64,000 nt of DNA. Origin: Actinomycetota bacterium (GTDB taxonomy: Bacteria; Actinomycetota; Actinomycetes; Nanopelagicales; Nanopelagicaceae). The DNA is taken from assembly GCA_947372165.1 (NCBI GenBank), contig CANBSP010000007.1, forward strand, positions 1 to 64,000, written 5' to 3'. Below the pieces are notes generated by a model. The model did not search any database. It was not told the DNA's origin and saw nothing but the letters and a program-made list of their open reading frames with translations. Both the position numbers and the translations under genes were made by a program. Shown here in pieces: positions 17,616 to 26,128 of this stretch; positions within the stretch are counted from its first letter, which is position 1, and the number at the start of each line of letters is the position of its first letter.

Positions 17616-18548
17616 TTAGTCTAGAACTGCTCGGATCTCCCCCACCACTTTTCCGCCGCCGAGTACATCTACACGCTCATCTGGCGTATCAACTCCCCAG
17701 CCTCGCAGGACTGCTGTCACCACGGGTCCGCTTGGTCGATATGAACCATCGGCAAACTTGATCGCGCAAGATCGACCATCTGGCATCGAAAATACATTGA
17801 CTCCTTCTGCGCCATCTTTCATAAAGAAGCCAGGAATCTCTTGCATCAACTTTGAGTGGAGGCGACCTTTGCCACCTGTCATCTCTGGGAATGCACGGCA
17901 TGCTGCCATTACCTCTTGATGAACGGGATCATCAGAGAGAGTGAATGCATGAACAGCTCGGGCTAAGCCGAGTGTTGAGACTGCAAAGAGGGGCGCGCCG
18001 CAACCATCAGCTGCGACATGTTGAAGTGGTTCGCCCGTGAGGTTTTTAATCTCTTCTGCGATGAGTTGTTGTAGTGGATGAGATGGATCGGTATAACTCT
18101 CTCGGTCCCATCCTGCGGCCACAGATGCGGCAATCATTCCCGAATGCTTGCCCGAACAGTTCATCGCTAATTGGGTCGCGGGTTTCTCTCCCCATGCCCG
18201 GCGTTCCTTCTCATCAATCGGATAGCCAGTTGCGCAACGAAGCGCGCTCTCATCCAGACCAACAGAAGCCAAGATCGAAAGAATTACCTCAAAATGTTCG
18301 GCTGATCCACTGTGTGATGAGCAGACGACCGCTAATTGCTTCGGTGTCAGTTTCAATCCTGCGCGAACCATTCCTGATGCTTGAAAAACTTTTACTGAAG
18401 ATCGTGGAAAGATTGGAAGATCCACTGATCCTCGTGCCCGCAGCACGGTTCCATCTGCACCGATCTCGACCAGATGGCCAGAGTGAACGGATTCAACGAC
18501 GCCGTTACGAACGAGTTCGGCAAGGAGTTCGCCGGAATTTTTACTCAT
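17616..18548 (-). CDS. Asparaginase II family protein
   Basis: 310 aa, matching the Asparaginase_II family (PF06089), which is distinct from the classical bacterial L-asparaginases. Conserved segments include VCSSHSGSAEHFEVILSIL, NCSGKHSGMIAA and ADGCGAPLFA. The family includes a characterised asparaginase from Rhizobium. The gene overlaps the upstream nitrobindin-like gene by 8 bp and ends 8 bp before mshA. Cytoplasmic. The asparaginase activity is by homology only. Confidence 0.85.
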   Translation of the reverse strand: MSKNSGELLAELVRNGVVESVHSGHLVEIGADGTVLRARGSVDLPIFPRSSVKVFQASGMVRAGLKLTPKQLAVVCSSHSGSAEHFEVILSILASVGLDESALRCATGYPIDEKERRAWGEKPATQLAMNCSGKHSGMIAASVAAGWDRESYTDPSHPLQQLIAEEIKNLTGEPLQHVAADGCGAPLFAVSTLGLARAVHAFTLSDDPVHQEVMAACRAFPEMTGGKGRLHSKLMQEIPGFFMKDGAEGVNVFSMPDGRSCAIKFADGSYRPSGPVVTAVLRGWGVDTPDERVDVLGGGKVVGEIRAVLD

Positions 18549-19044
18549 TTACTTGCCTCTCGAGTGATGACCAGATGTGGGCTTGAATTGTCTGACCTTC
18601 GGCTGCCATGTCATAGGCGAAGAAGAGTTGGCCTTCTACCAAACCGTAGAGTCGTTGACCTGCAGTGACAACCTTTGCAGTTGGGGTTGAGTAACCCTGG
18701 TCCATGGCGAGCTGAATCTTTGCCCCATCGTGTACTCCGACCCATCCTTCAGAGATACCGGTGCTGTGCGCAAGCACGACTTCAAGGACTTTATTTGGCT
18801 TTGGACGCCAATATCCGACTTCAGATGCTGCTGGTCGAATGATCTCGTTACTCTCATCGATGATCCAACTACGGGAGTAGTAATTCAGGAAGTTGCGGCC
18901 ATCGTGGTTGAAGGTCACCTCTTGTGCGAATTGGAAGGTCTCAATTCCTGGATACTCACCTTGGCCTTTACCGCGCCAGGTGCCCACCATCCATGCCAAT
19001 GGATAGAGATCTTCATGCAAATTTTCGGGGATTGTAAATGCCAT
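18541..19044 (-). CDS. Nitrobindin-like heme-binding beta-barrel (DUF1794/FABP-like)
   Basis: 167-aa small beta-barrel. WMVGTWRGKGQGEYP contains the GxWxGxGxG signature of nitrobindins, which bind ferric heme and react with NO or peroxynitrite in mycobacterial and human homologues. HDGRNFLNYYSRSW is also typical. It starts at a TAATG junction with the 39-aa membrane-protein gene upstream and overlaps the asparaginase II gene, so the three form one operon. Confidence 0.85.
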   Translation of the reverse strand: MAFTIPENLHEDLYPLAWMVGTWRGKGQGEYPGIETFQFAQEVTFNHDGRNFLNYYSRSWIIDESNEIIRPAASEVGYWRPKPNKVLEVVLAHSTGISEGWVGVHDGAKIQLAMDQGYSTPTAKVVTAGQRLYGLVEGQLFFAYDMAAEGQTIQAHIWSSLERQVNE

Positions 19045-19163
19045 TATTTTTTATCCTTCTCTGGCTTGAAATTGCGAGCCATTCCGCGGGCGCCCCAGAC
19101 GATGAGCGTGATACCAAAGGCAAAGGTGGCAGCAATCAAGAGAACACTCGTTACGGTCACCAT
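19044..19163 (-). CDS. Small single-pass membrane protein (39 aa)
   Basis: Short frame beginning MVTVTSVLLLIAATFAFG. One hydrophobic helix (residues ~4-23) is followed by a basic tail ending KPEKDKK. It is supported by a stop/start overlap (TAATG) with the nitrobindin-like gene and by a TACGCT box 6 nt before its ATG. Function unknown. Similar tiny membrane proteins are often missed in annotation. Confidence 0.65.
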   Translation of the reverse strand: MVTVTSVLLIAATFAFGITLIVWGARGMARNFKPEKDKK

Positions 19164-19169
19164 GTGAGT

Positions 19170-19175
19170 AGCGTA
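19170..19175 (-). promoter_or_regulatory. -10 element of the 39-aa membrane protein gene (leaderless)
   Basis: TACGCT on the reverse strand ends 6 nt before the ATG at 19163. Confidence 0.5.
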
Positions 19176-19193
19176 TCTAAGAAGGTGGCCTAA

Positions 19194-19199
19194 TAAGAT
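19194..19199 (+). promoter_or_regulatory. -10 element of the DsrE-like gene (leaderless)
   Basis: TAAGAT ends 6 nt before the ATG at 19206. Confidence 0.55.
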
Positions 19200-19205
19200 C
19201 TGACT

Positions 19206-19577
19206 ATGAGCGGATCTCGCAAGAAGTTGGTTATCAAGGTGATGAGTGGTCTTTCGGATAAAGAGCGCACCGCCCAGGCATTTACCGTTGCGGCCACTGC
19301 ACTCGCATCTGGCGTCGAGGTCTCACTCTGGCTGACCGGTGATGCCTCGGATTTTGCTCTTCCCGGAAGAGCGGAACAGTTCGAACTCCCCCACGCCGCA
19401 CCACTCCAGCATCTCCTTGCCGCTGTGATCGCAGGCGGTTCTGTGACGCTCTGTACTCAATGTGCGCAGCGCCGTGGAATTACATCGGCCGATATTTTGC
19501 CGGGCATCACTATTAAAGGAGCTGCCTCGTTTGTGGAAGAGATTATGGAAGAGGGCGTTCAGGCGATCGTTTACTAG
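19206..19577 (+). CDS. DsrE family protein
   Basis: 123 aa of the DsrE/DsrF-like fold found in sulfur-transfer proteins. The pattern KKLVIKVMSGLSDKERTAQAFTVA, then the strand VSLWLTGDASDFAL, then SVTLCTQCAQRRGI with a CxxC pair, matches the actinobacterial DsrE-like family. The CxxC might carry persulfide, but that is inference. It is divergent from the small membrane protein operon and convergent with ygfZ, with 3 bp between stops. Confidence 0.75.
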   Translation: MSGSRKKLVIKVMSGLSDKERTAQAFTVAATALASGVEVSLWLTGDASDFALPGRAEQFELPHAAPLQHLLAAVIAGGSVTLCTQCAQRRGITSADILPGITIKGAASFVEEIMEEGVQAIVY

Positions 19578-19580
19578 ATT

Positions 19581-20489
19581 TTATTCGGCAGCGACAATAA
19601 CTTCTTGCGTCGCTGGCACGCCATCCACCATAAGAACCTCTGTCACTGGTGTTGTTCGACGAATTACCGCAAGTGCAATCGGCCCCAATTCATAATGTCT
19701 GGCAAGTGTGCCGATATATCCAACCTCTTTTTCACCAGCAAATACCTTCGCGCCGGTCACTGGATAATGAACCATCGAACCATCAAGATGAAGTAGGACG
19801 AGGCGACGTGGTGGATGGCCCAAGTTAAATACCTTGGCAACAGTCTCTTGCCCTGGGTAACAACCCTTCTTCATATGCACTGCGCCACCTAGATATCCGA
19901 GCTCATTCGGGATCGACTTATGATCAGTCTCAAAGAGAATACGTGCACGATGTGCCGCGACTCGTTCTGCTTCTAGCGCCCAGGTACCAACTTGCATATG
20001 TACCGATGCAAATGCTGCGAGAGTTTCGGATAATTCATCACGGGGCACGATGGCGAAAGGTCCGCCCAATCCGTCGTGAAGACCTGGCGCTCTCACAACT
20101 GCGTGAGTATCACTGACTAACTTTGGTTCTACTCGCAACATAAAGACCATCCGTTGCAAGAAGGTGAGGAGCGGTTCGCCCTTCTCTTTCTCGGTATGAA
20201 GCCAGAGCGTTTCACCATCATCTACGGCAAAGAATTGGTGGGTGACATGCCCTTGAGCATCAAGCATCAATGATTCAACCCAGATTCCGGGTCTTAGGGC
20301 GGCAAATTCTTGCGTAGCTAAATCATTCATCCAGGTAAGGCGATCAACACCGGTGATGGTGAGTACCGCGCGATGAGAGAGATCAGCGAATGCAGTGCCA
20401 GCCACGAGTGCGCGCTGTTCATGATTAGGTTCGCCAAAATGCCAGATCGCCCCTTTATCGGGACCTTCTTCTACGAGCACTGCGGACAT
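19581..20489 (-). CDS. ygfZ: Folate-binding protein YgfZ
   Basis: 302-aa YgfZ/GcvT-like protein that helps assemble or repair certain iron-sulfur clusters using tetrahydrofolate. The diagnostic motif is KKGCYPGQETVAKV (consensus KGCYxGQE), with the conserved cysteine present. A TAGGCT box lies 6 nt before the ATG. It is tail-to-tail with the DsrE-like gene. Confidence 0.92.
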   Translation of the reverse strand: MSAVLVEEGPDKGAIWHFGEPNHEQRALVAGTAFADLSHRAVLTITGVDRLTWMNDLATQEFAALRPGIWVESLMLDAQGHVTHQFFAVDDGETLWLHTEKEKGEPLLTFLQRMVFMLRVEPKLVSDTHAVVRAPGLHDGLGGPFAIVPRDELSETLAAFASVHMQVGTWALEAERVAAHRARILFETDHKSIPNELGYLGGAVHMKKGCYPGQETVAKVFNLGHPPRRLVLLHLDGSMVHYPVTGAKVFAGEKEVGYIGTLARHYELGPIALAVIRRTTPVTEVLMVDGVPATQEVIVAAE

Positions 20490-20495
20490 GGCCCA

Positions 20496-20501
20496 AGCCT
20501 A
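20496..20501 (-). promoter_or_regulatory. -10 element of ygfZ (leaderless)
   Basis: TAGGCT on the reverse strand ends 6 nt before the ygfZ ATG. Confidence 0.5.
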
Positions 20502-20514
20502 CTGAGAAGATGGC

Positions 20515-20928
20515 TTATGGCTTGGCGAAGCAGGATTCGCAGCGACCAGCGATCGCCAAGTGAGCCAAATCTGTGTGGAAGCCGTAGTTATTTAAGAGAG
20601 ATTCGGTAAGAAGTGAGGTCTCCTCGATTGGAACTTCGATCAATAGCCCGCAGCTCTCGCAGTTCAGATGCGCATGAAGCTTCTCTTTCGCCGCGTGGTA
20701 TCGAAGTCCGCCATGACCGACGTGTGAGTGTTGAACCAATCCAACGTTCTCAAGTGTCTCGAGGTTGCGATAGACAGTCGAGAGATTGATACCTGGGTGG
20801 GTCTGACGAACCTTCTCGGCGAGTTCTTCAGGCGTTGCATGATCTAACTCGCGCACAGCCTGTAAGACTAATTCGCGCTGTGGAGTAAGGCGCAAGCCCT
20901 TTTGATGGAGTTCGTGTTTTTCAGCCAT
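20515..20928 (-). CDS. Fur family metal-responsive repressor
   Basis: 137 aa. It has an N-terminal winged helix (GLRLTPQRELVLQAVREL, recognition helix INLSTVYRNLETLENVGLV) and a C-terminal dimerisation domain with metal ligands HAHLNCESCG and a second CESC near the end, likely a structural zinc site. The sequence alone does not decide between Fur, Zur and PerR; the two CxxC pairs fit a Zur/FurB-like protein. A TAGAAT box lies 6 nt before the ATG. Confidence 0.85.
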   Translation of the reverse strand: MAEKHELHQKGLRLTPQRELVLQAVRELDHATPEELAEKVRQTHPGINLSTVYRNLETLENVGLVQHSHVGHGGLRYHAAKEKLHAHLNCESCGLLIEVPIEETSLLTESLLNNYGFHTDLAHLAIAGRCESCFAKP

Positions 20929-20934
20929 AATGAA

Positions 20935-20940
20935 ATTCTA
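20935..20940 (-). promoter_or_regulatory. -10 element of the fur-family gene (leaderless)
   Basis: TAGAAT on the reverse strand ends 6 nt before the ATG at 20928. Confidence 0.55.
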
Positions 20941-21411
20941 GCGCAATCGCGCGATCAGAAGATAAATCTCACAACCCAAGCAGAAGTTGAAGAGCGCATT
21001 GAGCGTCGCCGCAGCCAAGCATGCGCTTACCGCTACAAGAAATAGCCCACTCCATGATGCAAGTCCTGCGACCACAGCTACCGTAGTGAAAAGCAAGCCC
21101 ACCTGCTGTGCAAATCGTGGTGGTCGAATATCCTCTTTAACAACTTCACCCTTCAGTAACGGCTTGACAACCTTATTAAAGATTAGCCCTTGAGGTGTGA
21201 ACTGCGGACCAAAAAAAGATCCGATGAGAAAGAAAGCAAGTGAGATTACAACAAGCGGTGTTGAATGAGTGAGGAGTGCACTCGCAAGAATGAGCGAAGT
21301 AACCGCTGCACCAAAACGTGGACCTCGAGCATCAATCAATTTTGGTGCTTGAGAATCATGAGTTGATGAAGAAGTTGGAGCTGCCGTTGAGGTTACATGT
21401 GAATATGTCAT
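20938..21411 (-). CDS. DUF4395 integral membrane protein
   Basis: 157 aa with about four hydrophobic helices (AVTSLILASALLTHS, LVVISLAFFLIGSFFG, VGLLFTTVAVVAGLASW, LFLVAVSACLAAATL) and a C-terminal FNFCLGCEIYLLIARLR containing a conserved CLGCE. This family usually sits beside thioredoxin-like genes in actinobacteria, as here, and the cysteines suggest a membrane redox partner. The exact function is not known. Confidence 0.8.
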   Translation of the reverse strand: MTYSHVTSTAAPTSSSTHDSQAPKLIDARGPRFGAAVTSLILASALLTHSTPLVVISLAFFLIGSFFGPQFTPQGLIFNKVVKPLLKGEVVKEDIRPPRFAQQVGLLFTTVAVVAGLASWSGLFLVAVSACLAAATLNALFNFCLGCEIYLLIARLR

Positions 21412-21461
21412 AGCGAGAGAGTAGAAGAAAAATTGATTGGGTACTTGCGAGAAAATTGCAG

Positions 21462-21887
21462 TTACGAAATTGCCGCAAGTGCTGCGATGACTTGATCGCG
21501 CTTTGGAGCACCAGATGCTCTACCAACTTCGATTCCATTACGATCGAGAATCAACGTAGTTGGAGTTGAATTGATATGGAGGCGGCGGACAAGATCCAGG
21601 TGGCTTTCAGCATCAATATCTATATGCACGACATCAGGAAGGCCGGAGACAACATCTGCCAAGAGCGCTTTGGTCGCTCGACAAGGGCTGCAGAAAGCTG
21701 TTGAAAATTGGAGCAAGGTGACTCGCGATCCAAGAGATGCGCCGATCTCTTCTGCTGTGACGGCCGGCGTCTGTAGAGCACTTTCTACCGATCTCGTACT
21801 GCGTACCTGGCCACGCGAGCGCTTGTGCCAGAGACCGAAGGCGATCGTGGCAGTAAGAACGAATCCAAGTAGGAGCACCGAGTTCAC
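21462..21887 (-). CDS. Membrane-anchored thioredoxin-like protein
   Basis: 141 aa. An N-terminal helix ([17 protein letters not shown]) is followed by a thioredoxin fold with active site [15 protein letters not shown] (CxxC) and the cis-proline region [10 protein letters not shown]. It is probably tethered with the thioredoxin domain facing the cytoplasm or outside; topology is not decided by sequence. The start codon is GTG. It lies 50 bp upstream of the DUF4395 gene on the same strand, and the two probably form a thiol-redox pair. Confidence 0.85.
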   Translation of the reverse strand: MNSVLLLGFVLTATIAFGLWHKRSRGQVRSTRSVESALQTPAVTAEEIGASLGSRVTLLQFSTAFCSPCRATKALLADVVSGLPDVVHIDIDAESHLDLVRRLHINSTPTTLILDRNGIEVGRASGAPKRDQVIAALAAIS

Positions 21888-21892
21888 AGGGG

Positions 21893-21898
21893 TATTCT
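21893..21898 (+). promoter_or_regulatory. -10 element of glnR
   Basis: TATTCT ends 9 nt before the glnR ATG; no Shine-Dalgarno sequence is visible in the gap. Confidence 0.45.
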
Positions 21899-21907
21899 TG
21901 CACCCTT

Positions 21908-22615
21908 ATGGCACGCATCCTGCTTCTGACGAACACACTTGGCGCCAGCGCTGAAGTGCTGCCAAGTCTTGGGCTCTTACAACATCAGGTGCGCATCCTT
22001 CCGGCCGAAGCTTCTGTACTCATTGATATTCCTGATGTCGACGCACTCTTCATTGATTGTCGCAAAGAGATTGCATCTGCGAAATCACTCGCCAGATTAA
22101 TTACATCAACCGGTATCAATTGCCCGGTGATTGCAATCGCAACTGAAGGCGGCCTCTCGGCTATCAGCGCTGATTGGGGTGTCGATGAAGTCATTCTCGA
22201 TACTGCAGGTCCGGCAGAAGTAGAAGCACGCATTCGCATATCAATGGGTCGAACACAGGCTCAACTCGTGGCAAGTGATCCATCAGCTCGAGAGATTCGC
22301 ACCGGTGATGTCGTCATCGATGAAAGTTCGTACACTGCAAAGATTAAGGGACGTTCACTCGATCTCACCTTTAAAGAGTTCGAGCTACTCAAATACCTTG
22401 CTCAGCATCCAGGTCGCGTCTTCACTCGCGCGCAATTGCTGCAAGAGATCTGGGGTTACGACTACTTCGGTGGCACTCGTACCGTCGACGTCCATATCCG
22501 CCGACTACGTTCAAAACTCGGTCCAGAGTTTGAGGCAATCATCGGCACAGTTCGCAACGTCGGTTATCGCTTCACACTTCCCGGTAAAGATTCACTTCTC
22601 TCCGAACGCGTCTAA
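21908..22615 (+). CDS. glnR: GlnR-like orphan OmpR-family regulator
   Basis: 235 aa. A degenerate receiver-like N-terminal domain ([11 protein letters not shown] at the usual phospho-site) is followed by a well-conserved winged helix ([20 protein letters not shown] and [16 protein letters not shown]). GlnR is the global nitrogen regulator of actinobacteria and works as an orphan without a kinase. The downstream neighbour is mshD, the same order as in mycobacteria, which supports the name. Confidence 0.87.
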   Translation: MARILLLTNTLGASAEVLPSLGLLQHQVRILPAEASVLIDIPDVDALFIDCRKEIASAKSLARLITSTGINCPVIAIATEGGLSAISADWGVDEVILDTAGPAEVEARIRISMGRTQAQLVASDPSAREIRTGDVVIDESSYTAKIKGRSLDLTFKEFELLKYLAQHPGRVFTRAQLLQEIWGYDYFGGTRTVDVHIRRLRSKLGPEFEAIIGTVRNVGYRFTLPGKDSLLSERV

Positions 22616-22623
22616 CGGTCGCT

Positions 22624-23094
22624 ATGCGCACGATTTTAAAGTTAGAACAGCGGATTGGTGATGTCACTAAGCCAACCATCCCCCTCGATATTCATACCTT
22701 TATCCCCGACGATGACAATGAAGAGTGGCTTGCCCTCAACAATCAGATATTTGCTCATCATCCTGATCAAGGTGGTTGGGTCATGGAAGATCTTCTCAAT
22801 CGGATGGCTGAGAATTGGTTTGATCCAAAAGGCTTCTTTGTAGCGCGAAATAATGGGGAAATGGTCGGATTCTGTTGGACGAAGATCCATCACGACCTCA
22901 CCCGCCAAGGTCCAGTCGGTGAGATCTATGTACTCGGCGTTGATAAAGCCCGATCACCTAAAGGTCTCGGTAAAGGACTTACGAGCTTGGGGTTGGCCTA
23001 TTTCAAAGAACTTGGAATCCAAGAGTCCATGCTCTACGTCGATGCCGATAATGCTGCAGCGTTAAAGGTCTACCGAGATTTAGGTTTTAATTAA
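22624..23094 (+). CDS. mshD: Mycothiol synthase, single GNAT domain
   Basis: 156-aa acetyltransferase matching the C-terminal, catalytic half of MshD, which acetylates Cys-GlcN-Ins to give mycothiol. Family segments are EEWLALNNQIFAHHPDQGGW, GFFVARNNGEMVGFCWTK, VGEIYVLGVD and the acetyl-CoA loop KGLGKGLTSLGL. Usual MshD is about 300 aa with two GNAT domains; the N-terminal one is absent, and only 8 bp separate this gene from glnR. The 3' end overlaps the convergent aminotransferase gene by 8 bp. Confidence 0.8.
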   Translation: MRTILKLEQRIGDVTKPTIPLDIHTFIPDDDNEEWLALNNQIFAHHPDQGGWVMEDLLNRMAENWFDPKGFFVARNNGEMVGFCWTKIHHDLTRQGPVGEIYVLGVDKARSPKGLGKGLTSLGLAYFKELGIQESMLYVDADNAAALKVYRDLGFN

Positions 23095-24448
23095 CCGAGG
23101 TCAAATCCGCACACATCGCGCGAAATGCCGCGGTATGAGCATCGATATCAGCCTCACTTGTCTCTGGTGAGACAAGAGCCATGTTATGGAATGGCGTAAT
23201 AAGGAAGCCATCGTTGAGCATACGTAGATGAATATATTGTTCGAGTTCAAAGTCCCCGGCATCAGCCGCTTCTTTTCCGGTTCGTGGGGCACCAGCTTTA
23301 AAGAGATATTCACCGCGCGCGCCAAGGCGTGAACAGTGCCAAGGAAGTTCATACTCTGCAATAGCAGCCTCAACGCCATCGCACCAACGATTGCCCAGTG
23401 GCACCATACGATTGAAGGCTTCATCGGTTAAGACCTTCGTCAGCGTTGCACGCATGGCAGCTAGTGATAACGCATTTCCAGCAAGTGTTCCGCCAATACC
23501 ACCAGTATCGATGATCTCTCGGCTGGTCTTAGATGTAATCGAAGCTGCAATCTCTTCAGTCATTCCGAAGGTCCCCGTTGGCAATCCACCTGCTATCGCT
23601 TTGCCGATCGTCAAGATATCAGGCTTGAGACCTAATGCAGCAGTCATGCCACCAGCTGAAACTGAGATTGTATGAGTCTCATCAATAATCCAGACCACGC
23701 CATACTTCTTCGCAAGATCACCAACTGCCTGTAAATAGCCCTCTTCAGGTAAGACGATACCGATATTGGTCATCGCTGGTTCCATCAAGATACATGCCAC
23801 ATCACCGTGGGCTAGCGCTGCTTCCATAGCTGCGAGATCGTTAAATTCCACAACCCGGGTTGTGAGATCTAAATCAACCGGAGCGCCAATATTCCCAGGG
23901 CGCTTTATTGTGGCGCCGGTTGCATCCAAAGTTCCGAAAGTTTCATCAACGGATCCGTGATAACAGAAATCAATAACGACTGTCTTCTGCTTTCCTGTGA
24001 CCAGGCGCGAGTATCGGATTGCACAACGATTGGCGTCCGTTGCCGATACCGTGAACTGCCATTTCGGAAGACCAAATCGACGCGCTAACTCCTGCGATAC
24101 GAGCACGGCATCCTCAGTTGGCAGCATCGCAGTCATACCGCGATCCATCTGCGCCTTGATTGCATCCACTGTCGCTTTGGGTGAGTGGCCTGTCATCGAG
24201 CCAGTGTCGCCGAGACAGAGGTCAACATATTTATTTCCATCGACATCGGTGAAATAGGCACCTTGCGCGGTATCGACAAATACTGGATAGGCACCGGGCC
24301 ACTTCGACATCCAGGACATCGGTACGCCATTGGTCATGACAGATTGGGCTTGCTTAAATAATTCCCCGCTCTTGGGGTGCAACTTCAGGAAGCGTTCTTC
24401 CTCAATCGCCATTAACTTCTTAAGATGGCTGCGATCTACTTCTGGCAT
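23087..24448 (-). CDS. Class III (GSAM-like) PLP-dependent aminotransferase
   Basis: 453-aa fold-type I aminotransferase. The PLP lysine lies in LTIGKAIAGGLPTGTFG, and the cofactor-nitrogen Asp in VVWIIDETHTISVSAGG. It resembles glutamate-1-semialdehyde aminomutase but is longer at the N-terminus (DRSHLKKLMAIEEERF). It directly abuts the aldose-epimerase-like gene as the last member of a sugar operon, so HemL function is unlikely; transamination of an amino acid or amino-sugar substrate is more plausible. Substrate unknown. Confidence 0.75.
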   Translation of the reverse strand: MPEVDRSHLKKLMAIEEERFLKLHPKSGELFKQAQSVMTNGVPMSWMSKWPGAYPVFVDTAQGAYFTDVDGNKYVDLCLGDTGSMTGHSPKATVDAIKAQMDRGMTAMLPTEDAVLVSQELARRFGLPKWQFTVSATDANRCAIRYSRLVTGKQKTVVIDFCYHGSVDETFGTLDATGATIKRPGNIGAPVDLDLTTRVVEFNDLAAMEAALAHGDVACILMEPAMTNIGIVLPEEGYLQAVGDLAKKYGVVWIIDETHTISVSAGGMTAALGLKPDILTIGKAIAGGLPTGTFGMTEEIAASITSKTSREIIDTGGIGGTLAGNALSLAAMRATLTKVLTDEAFNRMVPLGNRWCDGVEAAIAEYELPWHCSRLGARGEYLFKAGAPRTGKEAADAGDFELEQYIHLRMLNDGFLITPFHNMALVSPETSEADIDAHTAAFRAMCADLTSVN

Positions 24449-25216
24449 TTAGTAATCCTCTGAGAATGTGAAGAGAGCTTCGATGTAATGGTCCCCGATG
24501 ATTCCCAAATTAGCAGCATCAGGCGGGGCTGTCTGCGGTTCGACGGCGATTCCTTCTGGATCCTCGGTATAGACGACCCAATATGGTGCATCGGATTCAA
24601 TTTCTAGTCGAGCAGCTCCTGGCCAGACAATGGTTGGGGTGCCTTTAACCCCTGTAAAACAATCATCCCAGGGTCCTTCTGGTGGCGTTATAAGTTCGCC
24701 GGTTGGCATACCCTCTTCGTTGCGCACAAACATTTCTGCCGCAGTGAATTCAAGTTCTGCTTCCCCACCTCGGTCGAGTTCGCGTGGGAACCAAGGGTGA
24801 AAGCCCAGCCAAGCAGGAAGTGTGCAGCCATTGGCTTCATACTCAAGGGTCCAGCGAACGGCATCATCGAGTACTTCAATCCGTTGTTCTAGATAAGCAC
24901 CTTCGTATGGCGCCGGTAATGCGAAACGAGCCGAACCACTTCCGGTCTCTTCCCATGATCCGGTAAAACCAAAACCGTGAATGGCGTGCGGGGCAGCCCA
25001 CGTGGTTGGCAGAGTAATTTCTTGATCAGCTTCGTCGTACAAGATGCCATCGGCGATACGTCCAGCCCATGGACCCATCGCATACCAACCCCATGAGAGT
25101 GGTGTTCCGCGGAATGGAACTGCAAATTGCAGGTCACGCCACTGCAGCGATGCAATACGCGCGCCTTGATCTAAATCAATTGCAACTGAAATCTCTGATC
25201 CATCGATGTGTTGCAT
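24449..25216 (-). CDS. Aldose 1-epimerase family protein
   Basis: 255 aa of the galactose-mutarotase fold. PHAIHGFGFTGSWEE includes the conserved His of the sugar site, GFHPWFPREL a second one, and VYTEDPEGIAVEPQTAPPDA the catalytic glutamate region. It interconverts alpha and beta anomers of a free sugar. No gap separates it from pfkB upstream or the aminotransferase downstream, so it belongs to the same operon. Confidence 0.85.
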   Translation of the reverse strand: MQHIDGSEISVAIDLDQGARIASLQWRDLQFAVPFRGTPLSWGWYAMGPWAGRIADGILYDEADQEITLPTTWAAPHAIHGFGFTGSWEETGSGSARFALPAPYEGAYLEQRIEVLDDAVRWTLEYEANGCTLPAWLGFHPWFPRELDRGGEAELEFTAAEMFVRNEEGMPTGELITPPEGPWDDCFTGVKGTPTIVWPGAARLEIESDAPYWVVYTEDPEGIAVEPQTAPPDAANLGIIGDHYIEALFTFSEDY

Positions 25217-26128
25217 CTATTCGCCCAATTCATGAAGATAAGGAGGTTGTGCACCGGCACGACTACATGTGATCGCTGCTGCTCTTGCCGCGCGAGTGAG
25301 AACTTCTTCTAACGTCGCACCGACAAGTCCAGTGACGCCATATTTCACAACACCTTCAACCAGGATTGCACCAACGGTATCTCCCGCGCCAACAGTATCG
25401 GCGACAGTTATTTTTACACCGGGGACACGAATCGATCCTTGGCGAGTGATACCGAGCAGGCCCTCAGATCCCAAGGTGATAACGACGAGATCTACACCCA
25501 TGGATAACCATTCCGCGGCGACATCTTCTTGAGGTCGACCAGGATAGAGCCAGGCAATATCGTCCTCAGAGAGCTTGACGACATTAGATAACGCTGCCCA
25601 TTTCTTCACAATGGAGTCATACCGAGCACGATCGCTCACTACAGATGGGCGGATATTTGGGTCAAAGACGATCGGTGCGACTTGATTGATCTCCTGCGCC
25701 CATTCATAGAGCACTGATGCGCCAGGCTCGATTAATGGAACAAGTGTGCCGATATGAAATACCGCAGGATTTCCTGCGACTGGATCTGGCAACCATTCGC
25801 GTTGGAAATCAAAGGTGGCAGTGCCATCGATAAGGAATTCATAGGATGCAGATCCTGATGGATCAAGGGTGACTGTTGCAAGACACATTGGCTTATCTGA
25901 AAAATACACGTAATCCAATTTCACGCCATCGGCAATGAACTCTGCTTTCGCTTGCTGACCATACTCGTTAGTGGACATGCCATCAATGAAATATGAATCC
26001 ATGCCGAGCCGAGCGAGTGCTTTGGCAGTATTCGCAGGGCCACCACCCACAACGGCTAGGCGTTCGCCATTTGCTTGTGGAATGAGATCAATTAAGACTT
26101 CACCAGCGACCCAGATTGGTTTACTCAT
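25217..26128 (-). CDS. PfkB family sugar kinase
   Basis: 303-aa ribokinase-like kinase. GGGPANTAKALARLG is the N-terminal PfkB signature, and DTVGAGDTVGAILVEG holds the catalytic Asp and anion hole. It is likely a fructokinase or a related sugar kinase, since FIDGMSTNEYGQ resembles fructokinases. It overlaps the upstream UPF0303 gene by 8 bp and abuts the epimerase gene downstream. Confidence 0.87.
   Translation of the reverse strand: MSKPIWVAGEVLIDLIPQANGERLAVVGGGPANTAKALARLGMDSYFIDGMSTNEYGQQAKAEFIADGVKLDYVYFSDKPMCLATVTLDPSGSASYEFLIDGTATFDFQREWLPDPVAGNPAVFHIGTLVPLIEPGASVLYEWAQEINQVAPIVFDPNIRPSVVSDRARYDSIVKKWAALSNVVKLSEDDIAWLYPGRPQEDVAAEWLSMGVDLVVITLGSEGLLGITRQGSIRVPGVKITVADTVGAGDTVGAILVEGVVKYGVTGLVGATLEEVLTRAARAAAITCSRAGAQPPYLHELGE

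Noticed and set aside
22624-23094. Generic GNAT acetyltransferase
   Set aside because: QGGW, the FDPKGFFVA-type segment and the position after glnR match MshD specifically.
23087-24448. HemL (glutamate-1-semialdehyde aminomutase)
   Set aside because: Although related, it has an extended N-terminus and lies in a sugar kinase/epimerase operon with no other heme genes.
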